Positions 51,868 through 60,649 of a DNA stretch of 64,000 nucleotides are shown one piece after another; the first letter of the stretch is position 1, and the number at the start of each line of letters is the position of its first letter. Origin of the DNA: Mesorhizobium_B sp035998495 (GTDB lineage: Bacteria; Pseudomonadota; Alphaproteobacteria; Rhizobiales; Rhizobiaceae). A program made the translations under genes and the position numbers. The notes beneath the pieces are model-generated. The model saw only the letters and a program-made list of their open reading frames with translations. It searched no databases and was not told the origin of the DNA. Location: assembly GCA_035998495.1 (NCBI GenBank), contig DASYHP010000047.1, positions 60,130 through 124,129 on the forward strand, written 5' to 3'.

Positions 51868-54012
51868 ATGATGGAAATCGAGCGGGAGCTGCTGCTGGCC
51901 GGCGGCGGCCACGCGCATCTCGGCGTCCTGCGCCACCTGGCGCGCCGGCCACTGCCCGCTTCCATCCGCGTCACGCTGGTGGCGCGGGAGGCCGAGGCGC
52001 TCTACTCCGGCATGCTGCCCGGCCTCGTCGCCAGCCGCTTCGCGCCACAGGACTGCGTGCTGGACCTGCCGCGCCTGGCCCGCGCAGCGGGCGCGCGCTT
52101 CCTGCGGGCGGAGGTGTCCGGGCTGGATCTCGCGGCCGGCCATGTCCTTTGCCGTGGCGATCGCCCGAAGCTGCGCTTCGACCTGCTGTCGCTGAACACC
52201 GGCGCCGCACCCGCCCTGGTGCCGGGCGCCGCGGAGCATGCGCTGCTGCTGCGGCCCTTCGACCGTTTCCTCGCGGGCTGGCAGGCGCTGCGCGGCCGCG
52301 CGGCGGCGGCACCGCCGCGGCTGCTGGTGGTGGGCGCGGGCGCCGCCGGGGTGGAGGTGGCGCTGGCGCTGCGGCAGGGGCTCGGCGCCGCCGCGGCCAT
52401 CGGCTTGGTCGGGCGCGGGTCCGCGCCGCTGCCGGGCCTGGCCGCCGCCGCCCGCCAGGCGGCAGGCGCGGCGCTCGCCGAAGCCGGGATCACCTGGCAT
52501 GGCGCCGCCACCGTGGCGCGGGTGGCGGCGGATGGCGTGGTGCTGGCGGATGGCCGCACCCTGTCCTGCGACCGCGCCATCTGGGCCACCGGCGCCGCGC
52601 CGCCCGCCTGGCTGCGCGGCAGTGGCCTCGCGCTGTGCCCGGCCGGCTTCGTCGCGGTGGATGCGGCGCTGCGCAGCCTGTCGCATCCTCGGGTCTTCGC
52701 CGCCGGCGACCTCGCCACCGTCGCCGCCCATGCAAGGCCGCGCGCCGGGGTCTTCGCCGTGCGCCAGGGCGCGCCGCTGGCGCAGAATTTGCGCCGCACC
52801 CTGTCCGGCCAGGCGCCGCGCCCCTTCACGCCGCAGCGCCGGCACCTGGCGCTGGTCGCCACCGGCACGCAGGCCATCGCCGCCTGGGGCGGCGCGGCGC
52901 GGCGGGCCGGCTGGGCGCTGCGGCTGAAGGACCGCATCGACCGGCGCTGGATCCGCATGCATGCGGAGATGCCCGCCATGCTGCCCGCCCCCGCCACCCC
53001 GCCCGGGATGCGCTGCGGCGGCTGCGGCGCCAAGCTGGCCGCGCCGGTGCTGTCCCGCGTCCTCGCCGCCCTGCCCGGCCTGCCGCCGCCGGACGACGCG
53101 GCGCTGCTGCACCTGCCCACCACGCCCGGCCATGCGCTGGTGCAGACCGTGGACATGTTCCGGGCGCCGCTGGACGATCCCTTCCTGTTCGGCCGCATCG
53201 CCGCCAACCATGCGCTGGGTGACATCGCGGCGATGGGCGCCGAACCCCGCGTGGCTCTCGCCATCGCGGCGCTGCCGCCGGCGGCGGAGCGGGTGCAGGA
53301 GGCGGATCTGCTTGCCATGCTGCGCGGTGGCCAGCTTGTGCTGGAAGCCGCCGGCGCCCGCCTCGTCGGCGGTCATACGGCCGAAGCCAGGGAAGCGATG
53401 CTCGGCTTCGCCGTGACCGGGGAGGTGATGCGGCCGCTGCTACGCTCGGGCCTGCGCCCCGGCGACGTGCTGGTGCTGACCAAGCCGCTCGGCACCGGCA
53501 CGCTGCTCGCCGCCGCCATGCAGGGCGCCGGGCGGGCCGCCTGGGTGGAGGCGGCGCTGGAGGGGATGCAGCACAGCCCCTTCCCCGCCAGCCGCATCCT
53601 GCGCAGCCATGGCGCCACCGCCTGCGCCGATGTCACCGGCTTCGGCCTGCTCGGGCATCTGCTGGAAATGCTGCGCGCGTCCGCCGTCGGTGCCGTGCTG
53701 GATGCGGAGGCGGTGCCGGCGCTGCCCGGCGCGGAAACGATGCTGGCTGCGGGCCACCTGAGCACGCTTGACCCCGGCAACCGCGCCGCCGCGCTGCCCT
53801 TCCTGCACGGGAACACGGCACCGGCGCGGCTTTCGCTGCTGCTGGACCCGCAGACCGCAGGCGGGCTGCTGGCCGGCGTGCCGGCAGGTCAGGCGGAAGC
53901 TTGCGTGGCGGCGCTGCGGGCCACGGGCTGCGCGGCAGCCTCCATCGGCAGGGTTGAAGAAGGCACCCCTGCGATTCACCTGCAACCCCGGCGCATGAAC
54001 GGGGTTTCATGA
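51868..54012 (+). CDS. selD: NADH-dehydrogenase-like/selenide, water dikinase (SelD) fusion
   Basis: A 714-residue bifunctional protein. Residues 1-375 form an FAD-dependent pyridine nucleotide-disulfide oxidoreductase: LLLAGGGHAHLGVLRHL, LLVVGAGAAGVEVALAL near residue 152 and VFAAGDLATV. Residues 380-705 are selenophosphate synthetase: RCGGCGAKL with Cys386 and Lys389, then LVQTVDMFRAPLDDPFLFGRIAANHALGDIAAMGAEP and LVGGHTAEARE. SelD makes selenophosphate from selenide and ATP for selenocysteine synthesis; the fused flavoprotein may supply reduced selenium. Such fusions are known. The ATG at 51868 directly precedes MEIERELLLAGGG. It is coupled to the selenoprotein operon that follows. Confidence 0.93.
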   Translation: MMEIERELLLAGGGHAHLGVLRHLARRPLPASIRVTLVAREAEALYSGMLPGLVASRFAPQDCVLDLPRLARAAGARFLRAEVSGLDLAAGHVLCRGDRPKLRFDLLSLNTGAAPALVPGAAEHALLLRPFDRFLAGWQALRGRAAAAPPRLLVVGAGAAGVEVALALRQGLGAAAAIGLVGRGSAPLPGLAAAARQAAGAALAEAGITWHGAATVARVAADGVVLADGRTLSCDRAIWATGAAPPAWLRGSGLALCPAGFVAVDAALRSLSHPRVFAAGDLATVAAHARPRAGVFAVRQGAPLAQNLRRTLSGQAPRPFTPQRRHLALVATGTQAIAAWGGAARRAGWALRLKDRIDRRWIRMHAEMPAMLPAPATPPGMRCGGCGAKLAAPVLSRVLAALPGLPPPDDAALLHLPTTPGHALVQTVDMFRAPLDDPFLFGRIAANHALGDIAAMGAEPRVALAIAALPPAAERVQEADLLAMLRGGQLVLEAAGARLVGGHTAEAREAMLGFAVTGEVMRPLLRSGLRPGDVLVLTKPLGTGTLLAAAMQGAGRAAWVEAALEGMQHSPFPASRILRSHGATACADVTGFGLLGHLLEMLRASAVGAVLDAEAVPALPGAETMLAAGHLSTLDPGNRAAALPFLHGNTAPARLSLLLDPQTAGGLLAGVPAGQAEACVAALRATGCAAASIGRVEEGTPAIHLQPRRMNGVS

Positions 54013-54230
54013 AAATGCGTTCCATCGCGGGCACGATCCTGATCGTCCAGGAAAGCCGGTTCCGGCTGCTGACCGCCGATGGTCGCGGCATGCACTTCCT
54101 GCTGGCGCACAACGCAAGGCTGGAACCGCAGGACCTGCCGGCGCTGGCGCATCGCCAGGTTCGCGTGCGCTACGAGTCGGCGCCCGGGCTGCGCGCCCAC
54201 ATCGCCCACGACCTGGAGGCCGCGCCATGA
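54009..54230 (+). CDS. Unknown 73-residue protein in selenium/formate operon
   Basis: A small protein I do not recognise, overlapping both neighbours by four bases (ATGA at each end), which strongly supports translation. The pattern MRSIAGTILIVQESRFRLLTADGRGMHFLLAHNARLEPQDLPAL alternates hydrophobic strands and looks like a small beta-barrel (OB-like). There is no Cys, signal or membrane segment. Its position between selD and fdhA suggests a role in selenoprotein or formate dehydrogenase maturation, as an inference only. Confidence 0.82.
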   Translation: MKMRSIAGTILIVQESRFRLLTADGRGMHFLLAHNARLEPQDLPALAHRQVRVRYESAPGLRAHIAHDLEAAP

Positions 54231-57200
54231 GCAAGCCGCCGTCACGCCGCATCACACGCGCGCTGCGCGACTGGTCCGTGCCGCGCCAGCTGCGCGGCGC
54301 GCCGCACAGGACGCAGGCCGCGGAAAGCGAATCCTCCCGTACGCTGCGGCCACGGCTGGAACAGGCCGACAAGGTCGGCACCTCGATCTGCCCCTACTGC
54401 GCCGTCGGCTGCGCGCAGCTCGTCTATGCGAAGGACGACCGGCCGATCCACATCGAGGGCGATCCGCGCAGCCCGATCAACCAGGGCACGCTCTGTCCGA
54501 AGGGCGCCGCCACGCTGTCGCTGCTGACCAGCCCGGAACGCATCGACACCTGCCTGCACCGCGCCCCGGGCGCCCGCGAATGGACGCGCGTCGACCTCGA
54601 CTGGGCCATGCGGCGCATCGCGCATCTGGCGAAGCGCACCCGGGACGAGGGCTTCGTGGCCCGGCTGCCGGACGGCACGCGGCTGAACCAGACGCTGAAC
54701 ATGGGCTCGCTCGGCGGCGCCACGCTGGACAACGAGGAAAACTACCTGCTGAAGAAGCTGTTCTCCGGCGGCCTCGGCATGGCCTTCGTCGAGAACCAGG
54801 CCAGGGTCTGACACTCCTCCTCGGTGCCCAGTCTGGGTGCCTCCTACGGCCGGGGCGCGGCGACGCTGCCCCAGTGGGATCTCGCGAACGCGGATTGCGT
54901 GCTCGTGATGGGATCCAACATGGCCGAGAACCACCCGATCGCCTTCCGCTTCGTCCTGCAGGCGAAGCAGAAGGGCGCCACGGTGATCCATGCCGATCCG
55001 CGCTTCACCCGCACCAGCGCCATGGCCGACATCTACGCGCCGCTGCGCGCCGGCAGCGACATCGCCTTCCTCGGCGGCATCATCCGGCACGTGCTGGAGA
55101 ATGACCTCTGGTTCCGTGACTTCGCGCTGCCCTACACCAACCTGTCCACGATCATCGACGAGGAATACCGGGGGCCGGAGGAGCTGGACGGGCTGTTCTC
55201 CGGCTGGTCCGCGGAAGGCCGGCGCTACAGCCCGGCGAGCTGGCAGTACGAGGGGATGATGATGCCCTCCTCCCTCGCCGAGGCCTTCATCGAGTCGGAA
55301 GGCTTCTGCGAGGCGGTGAAGCGCCTGCAGGACGGGCCGACCCCGAAGGATGAGACGCTGCAGCACCCGCGCTGCGTCTACCAGATCCTGAAGCGCCACT
55401 ACGCCCGCTACACGCCGGAGATGGTGGAACGCGTCACCGGCTGCCCACGCGAGGTCTTCGTGAAGGTGGCGGAGGAGATGGCGCGCAACAGCGGGCGCGA
55501 GCGCACCGCCACCATCTGCTACGCCGTCGGCTGGACACACCACAGCACCGGCGTGCAGATGATCCGCGCCGCGGCGATCCTGCAGGCGCTGCTCGGCAAT
55601 GTCGGCCGGCCCGGCGGCGGCATCCTGGCGCTGCGCGGGCACACCAGCATCCAGGGCAGCACGGACATCCCGACGCTGTACGACATGCTGCCGGGCTACC
55701 TGCCGCAGCCGCATGCGATGAAGCCGCACCGCACCCTGCCCGAATACCTGGAGAGCGAAACCAACCCGACGGGCTGGTGGCACAATTTCCCGAAATACGC
55801 CGTCAGCCTGCTGCGCGCCTGGTACGGCGCCGCCGGCAATGCGGAGAACGGCTTCGGCTTCGACCTGCTGCAGCGCATGACCGGCGACCATTCGCAGCTG
55901 CCGATGACGGTCGCGATGCGCGACGGCATCATCAAGGGCCTGTTCGTGATGGGCCAGAACCCCGTCATCGGCGGCAGCAACAGCCGCCTGGTGCAGCGCG
56001 GCCTGGCGCAGCTGGACTGGATGGTGGTGCGCGACTTCGCCGAGACGGAGACCGCGAATTTCTGGCGCGACGGCCACATCATCCGCGATGGCGAGATGCG
56101 GACGGAGGACATCGGCACCGAGGTCTTCCTGATGCCGGCCTCCCTCGCCGGGGAAAAGGCCGGCAGCTTCACCAACACCCACCGCCTGATCCAGTGGCAC
56201 GACAAGGTCGTCGAGGCGCCTGGCGACAGCCGGTCCGAGCTGTGGTTCGCCTACCATCTCGGCCGGCTGCTGAAGGAGATGTACGCCGACAGCGCGCGGG
56301 AGGAGGACCGGCCGATCCAGGCGCTCACCTGGGACTACCCGGTGGACGAGGAGGGCGAGCCGGATGCGGAGGCCGTGCTGCGCGAGATCAACGGCTACAC
56401 CTGGCCGGAAAAGCAGCAGGTCAGCGGCTTCTCCGACCTGAAGGATGATGGCTCCACCGCCTGCGGCTGCTGGATCTACAGCGGCGTCTTCCCGAAGGCC
56501 GGGGAGAACCGCGCGCGGTCCCGCAAGCCGGATGGGCCGGACGGGCCGGGCACGCATCTCGGCTGGGGCTTCGCCTGGCCGGACAACCGCCGCACGCTGA
56601 ACAACCGCGCCTCCGCCGATCCGGCGGGACAGCCGTGGTCGGAACGCAAGCGCCTGGTCTGGTGGGACGAGGATGCGGGCCAATGGGACAGCCCGGACAA
56701 GGTCGATTTCCCGCCGACGAAGCGGCCGGATTTCGAGCCCGACTGGGCCGGCAAGCCGGCCGGCATAGATGCGCTGTCGGGCCACCAGCCCTTCATCATG
56801 ATCCCCGATGGGGTCGCCGGACTCTTCGTGTCCTCCGGCCTGAAGGACGGCCCGCTGCCGGTGCATTACGAGCCGATCGAGAGCCCGGTGCCGAACCTGC
56901 TCTACGCGCAGGATGCGAACCCTGCCGCGAAGCGCTGGGAGCATCGCGACAACCGCCTGCATGAAACCGGCGACCCGCGCTTCCCGCATGTGCTGACCAC
57001 CTACCGCCTGACGGAACACCACGCCGGCGGAACGCCGACCCGCAGCGTCGCCACCACGGCGGAACTGATGCCGGAAGGCTTCTGCGAGATCCCGACCGAG
57101 CTTGCGCATGCCCTCGGCATCCGCAGCAAGGATTGGGTGGTGCTGTCCACCCTGCGCGGGGAGGTCGAGACGCGGGCGCTGGTGACGGACCGCCTGCGGC

Positions 57201-57391
57201 CCTTCCGCATCGGCAACCAGCTGGTCTGGCAGCTCGGCATGCCCTGGCATTTCGGCTGGGAAGGCATGGCGACCGGCGACATCGCCAACGTGCTGACCGC
57301 CGTGGTGGGCGACGTGAACACGGCGATGCACGAGAACAAGGCGCTGACCTGCGCGCTGCGTCCGGGGCGGCTGCATCGGGGAGAGCGGTGA
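54227..57391 (+). CDS. fdhA: Formate dehydrogenase alpha subunit, selenocysteine-containing
   Basis: One 1054-residue frame when the TGA at codon 195 is read as selenocysteine. The N-terminal [4Fe-4S] motif ICPYCAVGCAQ...GTLCPKGA is near residues 47-90. The Sec site reads ENQARV-U-HSSSVPSLG, aligning with E. coli FdnG NQARV-U-HGPTV. After it come molybdopterin-binding segments such as CVLVMGSNMAENHPIAFRF and the C-terminal dinucleotide domain (TYRLTEHH, GDVNTAMHENKALTC). The enzyme oxidises formate to CO2 with a bis-MGD Mo or W centre. The first 45 residues lack a hydrophobic Tat-type segment, so it probably stays in the cytoplasm. The start is set by the ATGA overlap; fdhB starts at the stop (TGATG). 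Confidence 0.95.
54809..54841 (+). promoter_or_regulatory. Selenocysteine codon and SECIS-like hairpin
   Basis: The in-frame TGA is at 54809-54811. Eleven bases later GGTGCCC (54823-54829) and GGGTGCC (54835-54841) form a 7-bp stem with two G-U pairs around loop AGTCT. Spacing and size match the minimal bacterial SECIS, where SelB binds the apical hairpin 11 bases after UGA. Confidence 0.85.
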
Positions 57392-58284
57392 TGGATGGCG
57401 GCCTGGCGCACCGGCGCGTGCTGGAACACACCGATCTCGACCCGCAGAAGCCGATCCCGCAGGAAGCGGAAATCACCGCCGGCTGCGTCATCGAGCCGGG
57501 GCGCAGCTATGGCTTCTTCACCGACACGACACTGTGCATCGGCTGCAAGGCCTGCGAGGTGGCCTGCAAGGAGTGGAACAGCCTGCCCTCCGAGAAGGGC
57601 CCGATGACCGGCCACAGCTACGACAACACCGGCGAGCTGGGCGCCCACACCTGGCGCCACGTCACCTTCCTGGAAAAGCTCGACGGCGCCACCACCATGC
57701 CGCCCTACCAGTCCAACTGGCTGATGATGTCGGATGTCTGCAAGCATTGCAGCCCGGCCCCCTGCCTGGAGGCCTGCCCCACGGGTGCCCTGTTCCGCAC
57801 CGAATTCGACACCGTCGTGGTTCAGCAGGATATCTGCAACGGCTGCGGCTACTGCGTGCCGGCCTGCCCCTTCGGCGTGGTGGAACTGGCGAAGGAGGAC
57901 GGCAAGGCCCACAAATGCACCCTGTGCTACGACCGGCTGAAGGGCGGGCTGGAGCCCGCCTGCGCCAAATCCTGCCCGACCGACAGCATCCAGTTCGGCG
58001 AGCTGTCGGACCTGATCGCCCGCGCCGAACTTCGCGTCGCAAAGCTGCACGAACAGGGGCAGCCGAAGGCCTATCTCTACGGCACGCCCGATGGCCCCGG
58101 CACCGGGGAAGGCCTGCACCACCTCAACGCCTTCTTCCTGCTGACCGCGCAGCCGGAGGTGTATAACCTGCCGCCGAAGCCGACCCGCCCCGCGCGCAAT
58201 GCGCGGCCCTCCTTCCTCGCCGGCCTCGCGACGATGGCCGGGCTGGCGGTCGCGGCGGCGCTGGTGGGAGTGGGGCGCAGATGA
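57391..58284 (+). CDS. fdhB: Formate dehydrogenase iron-sulfur subunit
   Basis: A 297-residue ferredoxin-like electron-transfer subunit with four [4Fe-4S] motifs: CIGCKACEVACKEW, CKHCSPAPCLEACPTGAL, CNGCGYCVPACPFGV and CTLCYDRLKGGLEPACAKSCP. A C-terminal hydrophobic segment (FLAGLATMAGLAVAAALVGVG) anchors it to the membrane, as in FdnH/FdoH. It carries electrons from FdhA to the membrane subunit. It starts on the last base of the fdhA stop and overlaps the NrfD gene by four bases. Confidence 0.93.
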   Translation: MDGGLAHRRVLEHTDLDPQKPIPQEAEITAGCVIEPGRSYGFFTDTTLCIGCKACEVACKEWNSLPSEKGPMTGHSYDNTGELGAHTWRHVTFLEKLDGATTMPPYQSNWLMMSDVCKHCSPAPCLEACPTGALFRTEFDTVVVQQDICNGCGYCVPACPFGVVELAKEDGKAHKCTLCYDRLKGGLEPACAKSCPTDSIQFGELSDLIARAELRVAKLHEQGQPKAYLYGTPDGPGTGEGLHHLNAFFLLTAQPEVYNLPPKPTRPARNARPSFLAGLATMAGLAVAAALVGVGRR

Positions 58285-59186
58285 CGCGCTGGAACGGCGA
58301 GACCTATCACGGCCGCCAGGTCACCAAGCCGAGCAGCTTCGACTGGAAGGTCTCCGCCTACATCTTCATCCTCGGCGTCGCCGGCTCGGCGCAGATCATC
58401 GCGGCGGTGGCCCGCCCGAACCGCAGCCTGGAGACGCAGGCGCGGCTTCTGGCGCTGGGTGGCAGCATCCTCGGGCCGCTGGTGCTGATCCGGCACCTGA
58501 AGACGCCGTCGCGCTGGTTCAACATGCTGCGCATCGTGCGGCCGACCTCGCCGATGTCGCTGGGGTCCTGGCTGCTGACGGCCTTCGGCGGGCTCAGCGC
58601 GCTGACCGCGCTCGGCAGCGTCTTCGGCCGGCGCTGGCCCTTCGCGCGCCGGATCTCCGAGGCGGCGCAGGGGCCGGCCGCGGTCGCCGGCGCGGGGATG
58701 AGCGTCTACACGGCCTCCCTGCTGTCCTCCACCAGCACACCGCTCTGGGCCGCGGCGCCGGCGCCGCTCGGCGTGCAGTTCGGCAGCGCGGCGATGGCAG
58801 GCGCGGCGTCCGCCCTCGCGCTGCTGCAGCGCCGCGACGGGGAGGACGAGATCGCCCAGCGCCTGGAACGCCTGGCCCTGCTGGCCGGCGGGACGGAGAT
58901 GCTGGCCAGCCAGGCGGCCAAGGCGCAGTGGCGGCGCGCCGGGGTCGCGCCCCGCGGCACGCCGGATGCGCTGATCAAGGGCGGCGGCACGGTGGCGGGT
59001 GCGCTGCTGCCCTTCGCCGCCCACCTGCTGGGCCGTGCGCTCGGCGGGCGGGCGGAGAAGCTGCTGCCGGAGGCGGCCTCCCTCGCCATGCTGGCCGGCG
59101 GCGCGGCGATGCGGCACGGCGTGCTGACCGCGGGCAATGCCAGCGCGCGGCGCCCCGGCGACGTGTTCCGGACAACGCAGCGATGA
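58281..59186 (+). CDS. NrfD/PsrC-like membrane subunit of formate dehydrogenase
   Basis: A 301-residue membrane protein. After a 20-residue polar start come helices such as YIFILGVAGSAQIIAAVA, LLALGGSILGPLVLI, LGSWLLTAFGGLSALTALGSVF, AAVAGAGMSVYTASLLSS and ASLAMLAGGAAM. TYTG-like and HLKTPSRWFNMLRIVRPTSPMSLGSW blocks are typical of NrfD-type quinone-interacting anchors (ligand-free, no heme His pair as in cytochrome b FdnI). It would pass electrons from FdhB to quinone. Both ends overlap the neighbouring genes by four bases. Confidence 0.87.
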   Translation: MTRWNGETYHGRQVTKPSSFDWKVSAYIFILGVAGSAQIIAAVARPNRSLETQARLLALGGSILGPLVLIRHLKTPSRWFNMLRIVRPTSPMSLGSWLLTAFGGLSALTALGSVFGRRWPFARRISEAAQGPAAVAGAGMSVYTASLLSSTSTPLWAAAPAPLGVQFGSAAMAGAASALALLQRRDGEDEIAQRLERLALLAGGTEMLASQAAKAQWRRAGVAPRGTPDALIKGGGTVAGALLPFAAHLLGRALGGRAEKLLPEAASLAMLAGGAAMRHGVLTAGNASARRPGDVFRTTQR

Positions 59187-59482
59187 GCGCCGAGGCCGCC
59201 GCCCGGCAGGCCGCCCTGCGGGCGCTCGACCGCCTGATCGAGGTCGCGCCGCCGAGCACGGTGGAGGAAGCCATGCAGGCCCTGCAATCCGTCGTCGCGC
59301 TGCGCGACCTGCAGGTGGCGCGGCGCCGGGCGGAAGGTGCGACCGCGGAGCTCGACCAAAGCCTCGCCTGCACCAACGCCGTGCTCAGCCTGACCTGGTC
59401 CGGCGCCGTGCCGATCATGGGGTTCCGCACGGAACGGCTGAAGGAGGCGCGGGCGGCCCTGGCCGGCTGCGACGCGGCATGA
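59183..59482 (+). CDS. Unknown 99-residue protein in formate operon
   Basis: A small, mostly helical protein I do not recognise, with four-base overlaps (ATGA) to both neighbours. It reads AARQAALRALDRLIEVAPPSTVEEAMQALQSVVALRDLQVARRRAEG, followed by LACTNAVLSLTWSGAVPIMGFRTERLKEARAAL. It has one weak hydrophobic stretch near its C-terminus. A role as accessory or assembly protein of the formate dehydrogenase is possible from position only. Confidence 0.78.
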   Translation: MSAEAAARQAALRALDRLIEVAPPSTVEEAMQALQSVVALRDLQVARRRAEGATAELDQSLACTNAVLSLTWSGAVPIMGFRTERLKEARAALAGCDAA

Positions 59483-60306
59483 GCGAAACCTCCCCGGGCG
59501 AGATCCGCGCCCCGAAGAAGATCGCCCAGGCAACGCGCGCCAAGGGCAGGACCAAGGCGGAACTGGATGCGCCTGTGCTGCTGATGCTGGCGCTGCTGGC
59601 CGGCGCCTACATCGCCTTCGGCGGGCTGTTCGCGATGACGGCGCTGGCCGGCACCGCGGAGGTTCTGCCCTTCGGCCCGGCGCAGGTGCTGGCGGGCGTG
59701 GTGTTCTCCCTTGGCCTGATCCTGGTGCTGCTCGGCGGGGCGGAACTGTTCACCGGCAACACGCTGCTGGTGGTGGCCTGGGCGGAAGGCCGCGCCGGCT
59801 TCGCGCCGATCCTGTGGGCGCTGCTGCTGGCCTATGTCGCCAACTTCGCCGGGTCCATCGCCATCGTCCTGCTGGCCTTCGCGGCGGAGCTGCATCTGGC
59901 CGGGGACGGCGCGGTGGGCGCCGCGATCCTGTCGGCCGCGACGAGCAAGGTGGAACTCGGCTTCGGCGAGGCGCTGGCCAGCGGCATCCTGGCCAACATG
60001 CTGGTCTGCCTGGCGGTCTGGCTGGCCTTCGGCGCGCGCAGCGCGGCGGACAAGGTGCTGGTCATCATCCCGCCGATCGCCGCCTTCGTCGCCATGGGGC
60101 TGGAGCATTCCGTGGCGAACATGTCGCTGATCCCGCTCGGCTGGCTGATCCAGGGCGGCGAAGGCGCGATCGATGCCGGCAGCCTCATCGGCAACCTCGT
60201 GCCGGTCACCATCGGCAACGTCATCGGCGGCGGCACCATCGGCCTGGCCTACTGGTTCGCCTACCTGCGCCCACGGCAGCCGGGGGAGGAAGCCTCCGGC
60301 GGCTGA
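59479..60306 (+). CDS. focA: Formate/nitrite transporter (FocA/NirC family)
   Basis: A 275-residue FNT channel with a polar N-terminus and six helices. Family signatures: GAYIAFGGLFAM, LGLILVLLGGAELFTGNTLL (the FNT GAELFTGN motif), LLAYVANFAGS, LVCLAVWLAFGARSAADKVLVIIPPIAAFVAMGLEHSVANM (central His region) and GNLVPVTIGNVIGGG. It moves formate or nitrite across the inner membrane. Its overlap with the formate dehydrogenase operon points to formate as substrate, supplying the apparently cytoplasmic FdhA. Confidence 0.93.
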   Translation: MSETSPGEIRAPKKIAQATRAKGRTKAELDAPVLLMLALLAGAYIAFGGLFAMTALAGTAEVLPFGPAQVLAGVVFSLGLILVLLGGAELFTGNTLLVVAWAEGRAGFAPILWALLLAYVANFAGSIAIVLLAFAAELHLAGDGAVGAAILSAATSKVELGFGEALASGILANMLVCLAVWLAFGARSAADKVLVIIPPIAAFVAMGLEHSVANMSLIPLGWLIQGGEGAIDAGSLIGNLVPVTIGNVIGGGTIGLAYWFAYLRPRQPGEEASGG

Positions 60307-60317
60307 ACCGGCTGCCT

Positions 60318-60524
60318 TCAGGTTTCGCGGGCGGTCAGCGCGTTTATGTAGGCCACCGCGTTGTAGTAGCCCTGGCGCAGCACCCCGATGACGAAGGGGT
60401 TGCCCGGGCTGCGGGGGGCGTCCGGCGCCGGCGGCCGTGGGATGCAGGCCTCCGCCACCGTGGCGGCGTTGCGCCGGGGACCGAAGGTGAGGATGCGGGT
60501 CTCGGGGTCGGGTGCGTCGCTCAT
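60318..60524 (-). CDS. Unknown 68-residue protein
   Basis: A small convergent gene I do not recognise, 11 bases from the focA stop. It reads MSDAPDPETRILTFGPRRN, a Pro-rich middle, then NPFVIGVLRQGYYNAVAYINALTARE. I choose the ATG at 60524; longer starts run through the tRNA-Sec remnant. The upstream bases 60540-60566 are AT-rich with arms CTTTC/GAAAG and a TATACT on the minus strand that could be a -10 element. Confidence 0.6.
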   Translation of the reverse strand: MSDAPDPETRILTFGPRRNAATVAEACIPRPPAPDAPRSPGNPFVIGVLRQGYYNAVAYINALTARET

Positions 60525-60587
60525 GCCCGCACGATACACGCTTTCGTGATCGAGTATAGTAGAAAGTTTATTCCTGCCGCCTGCATC

Positions 60588-60649
60588 TGGCGGAGGCGGA
60601 TGGGAATCGAACCCACCATCCGGGGTGAGCGGATCGCCGGTTTTGAAGG
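60588..60649 (-). tRNA. selC: tRNA-Sec(UCA), 3' part only (likely att remnant)
   Basis: Read on the minus strand, the sequence has the anticodon loop CTTCAAA with anticodon TCA, then ACCGGC, a long variable arm with stem ATCCG/CGGAT, a T arm GTGGG-TTCGATT-CCCAT, an 8-base acceptor strand CCGCCTCC, a G and an encoded CCA ending at 60588. This is a clear tRNA-Sec 3' part. The 5' acceptor strand should be GGAGGCGG and is not found within 120 bases; the anticodon stem pairs only 4 of 6 positions and no D arm fits. So the 5' half is missing or replaced. Confidence 0.75.

Noticed and set aside
54809..54811. Nonsense mutation making fdhA a pseudogene
   Set aside because: The frame continues exactly, the residue is the selenocysteine position of FdnG, a hairpin follows at the right spacing, and selD is in the same operon.
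54242..57376. 1044-residue open frame opposite fdhA
   Set aside because: fdhA has all formate dehydrogenase motifs in frame; the antisense frame has none.
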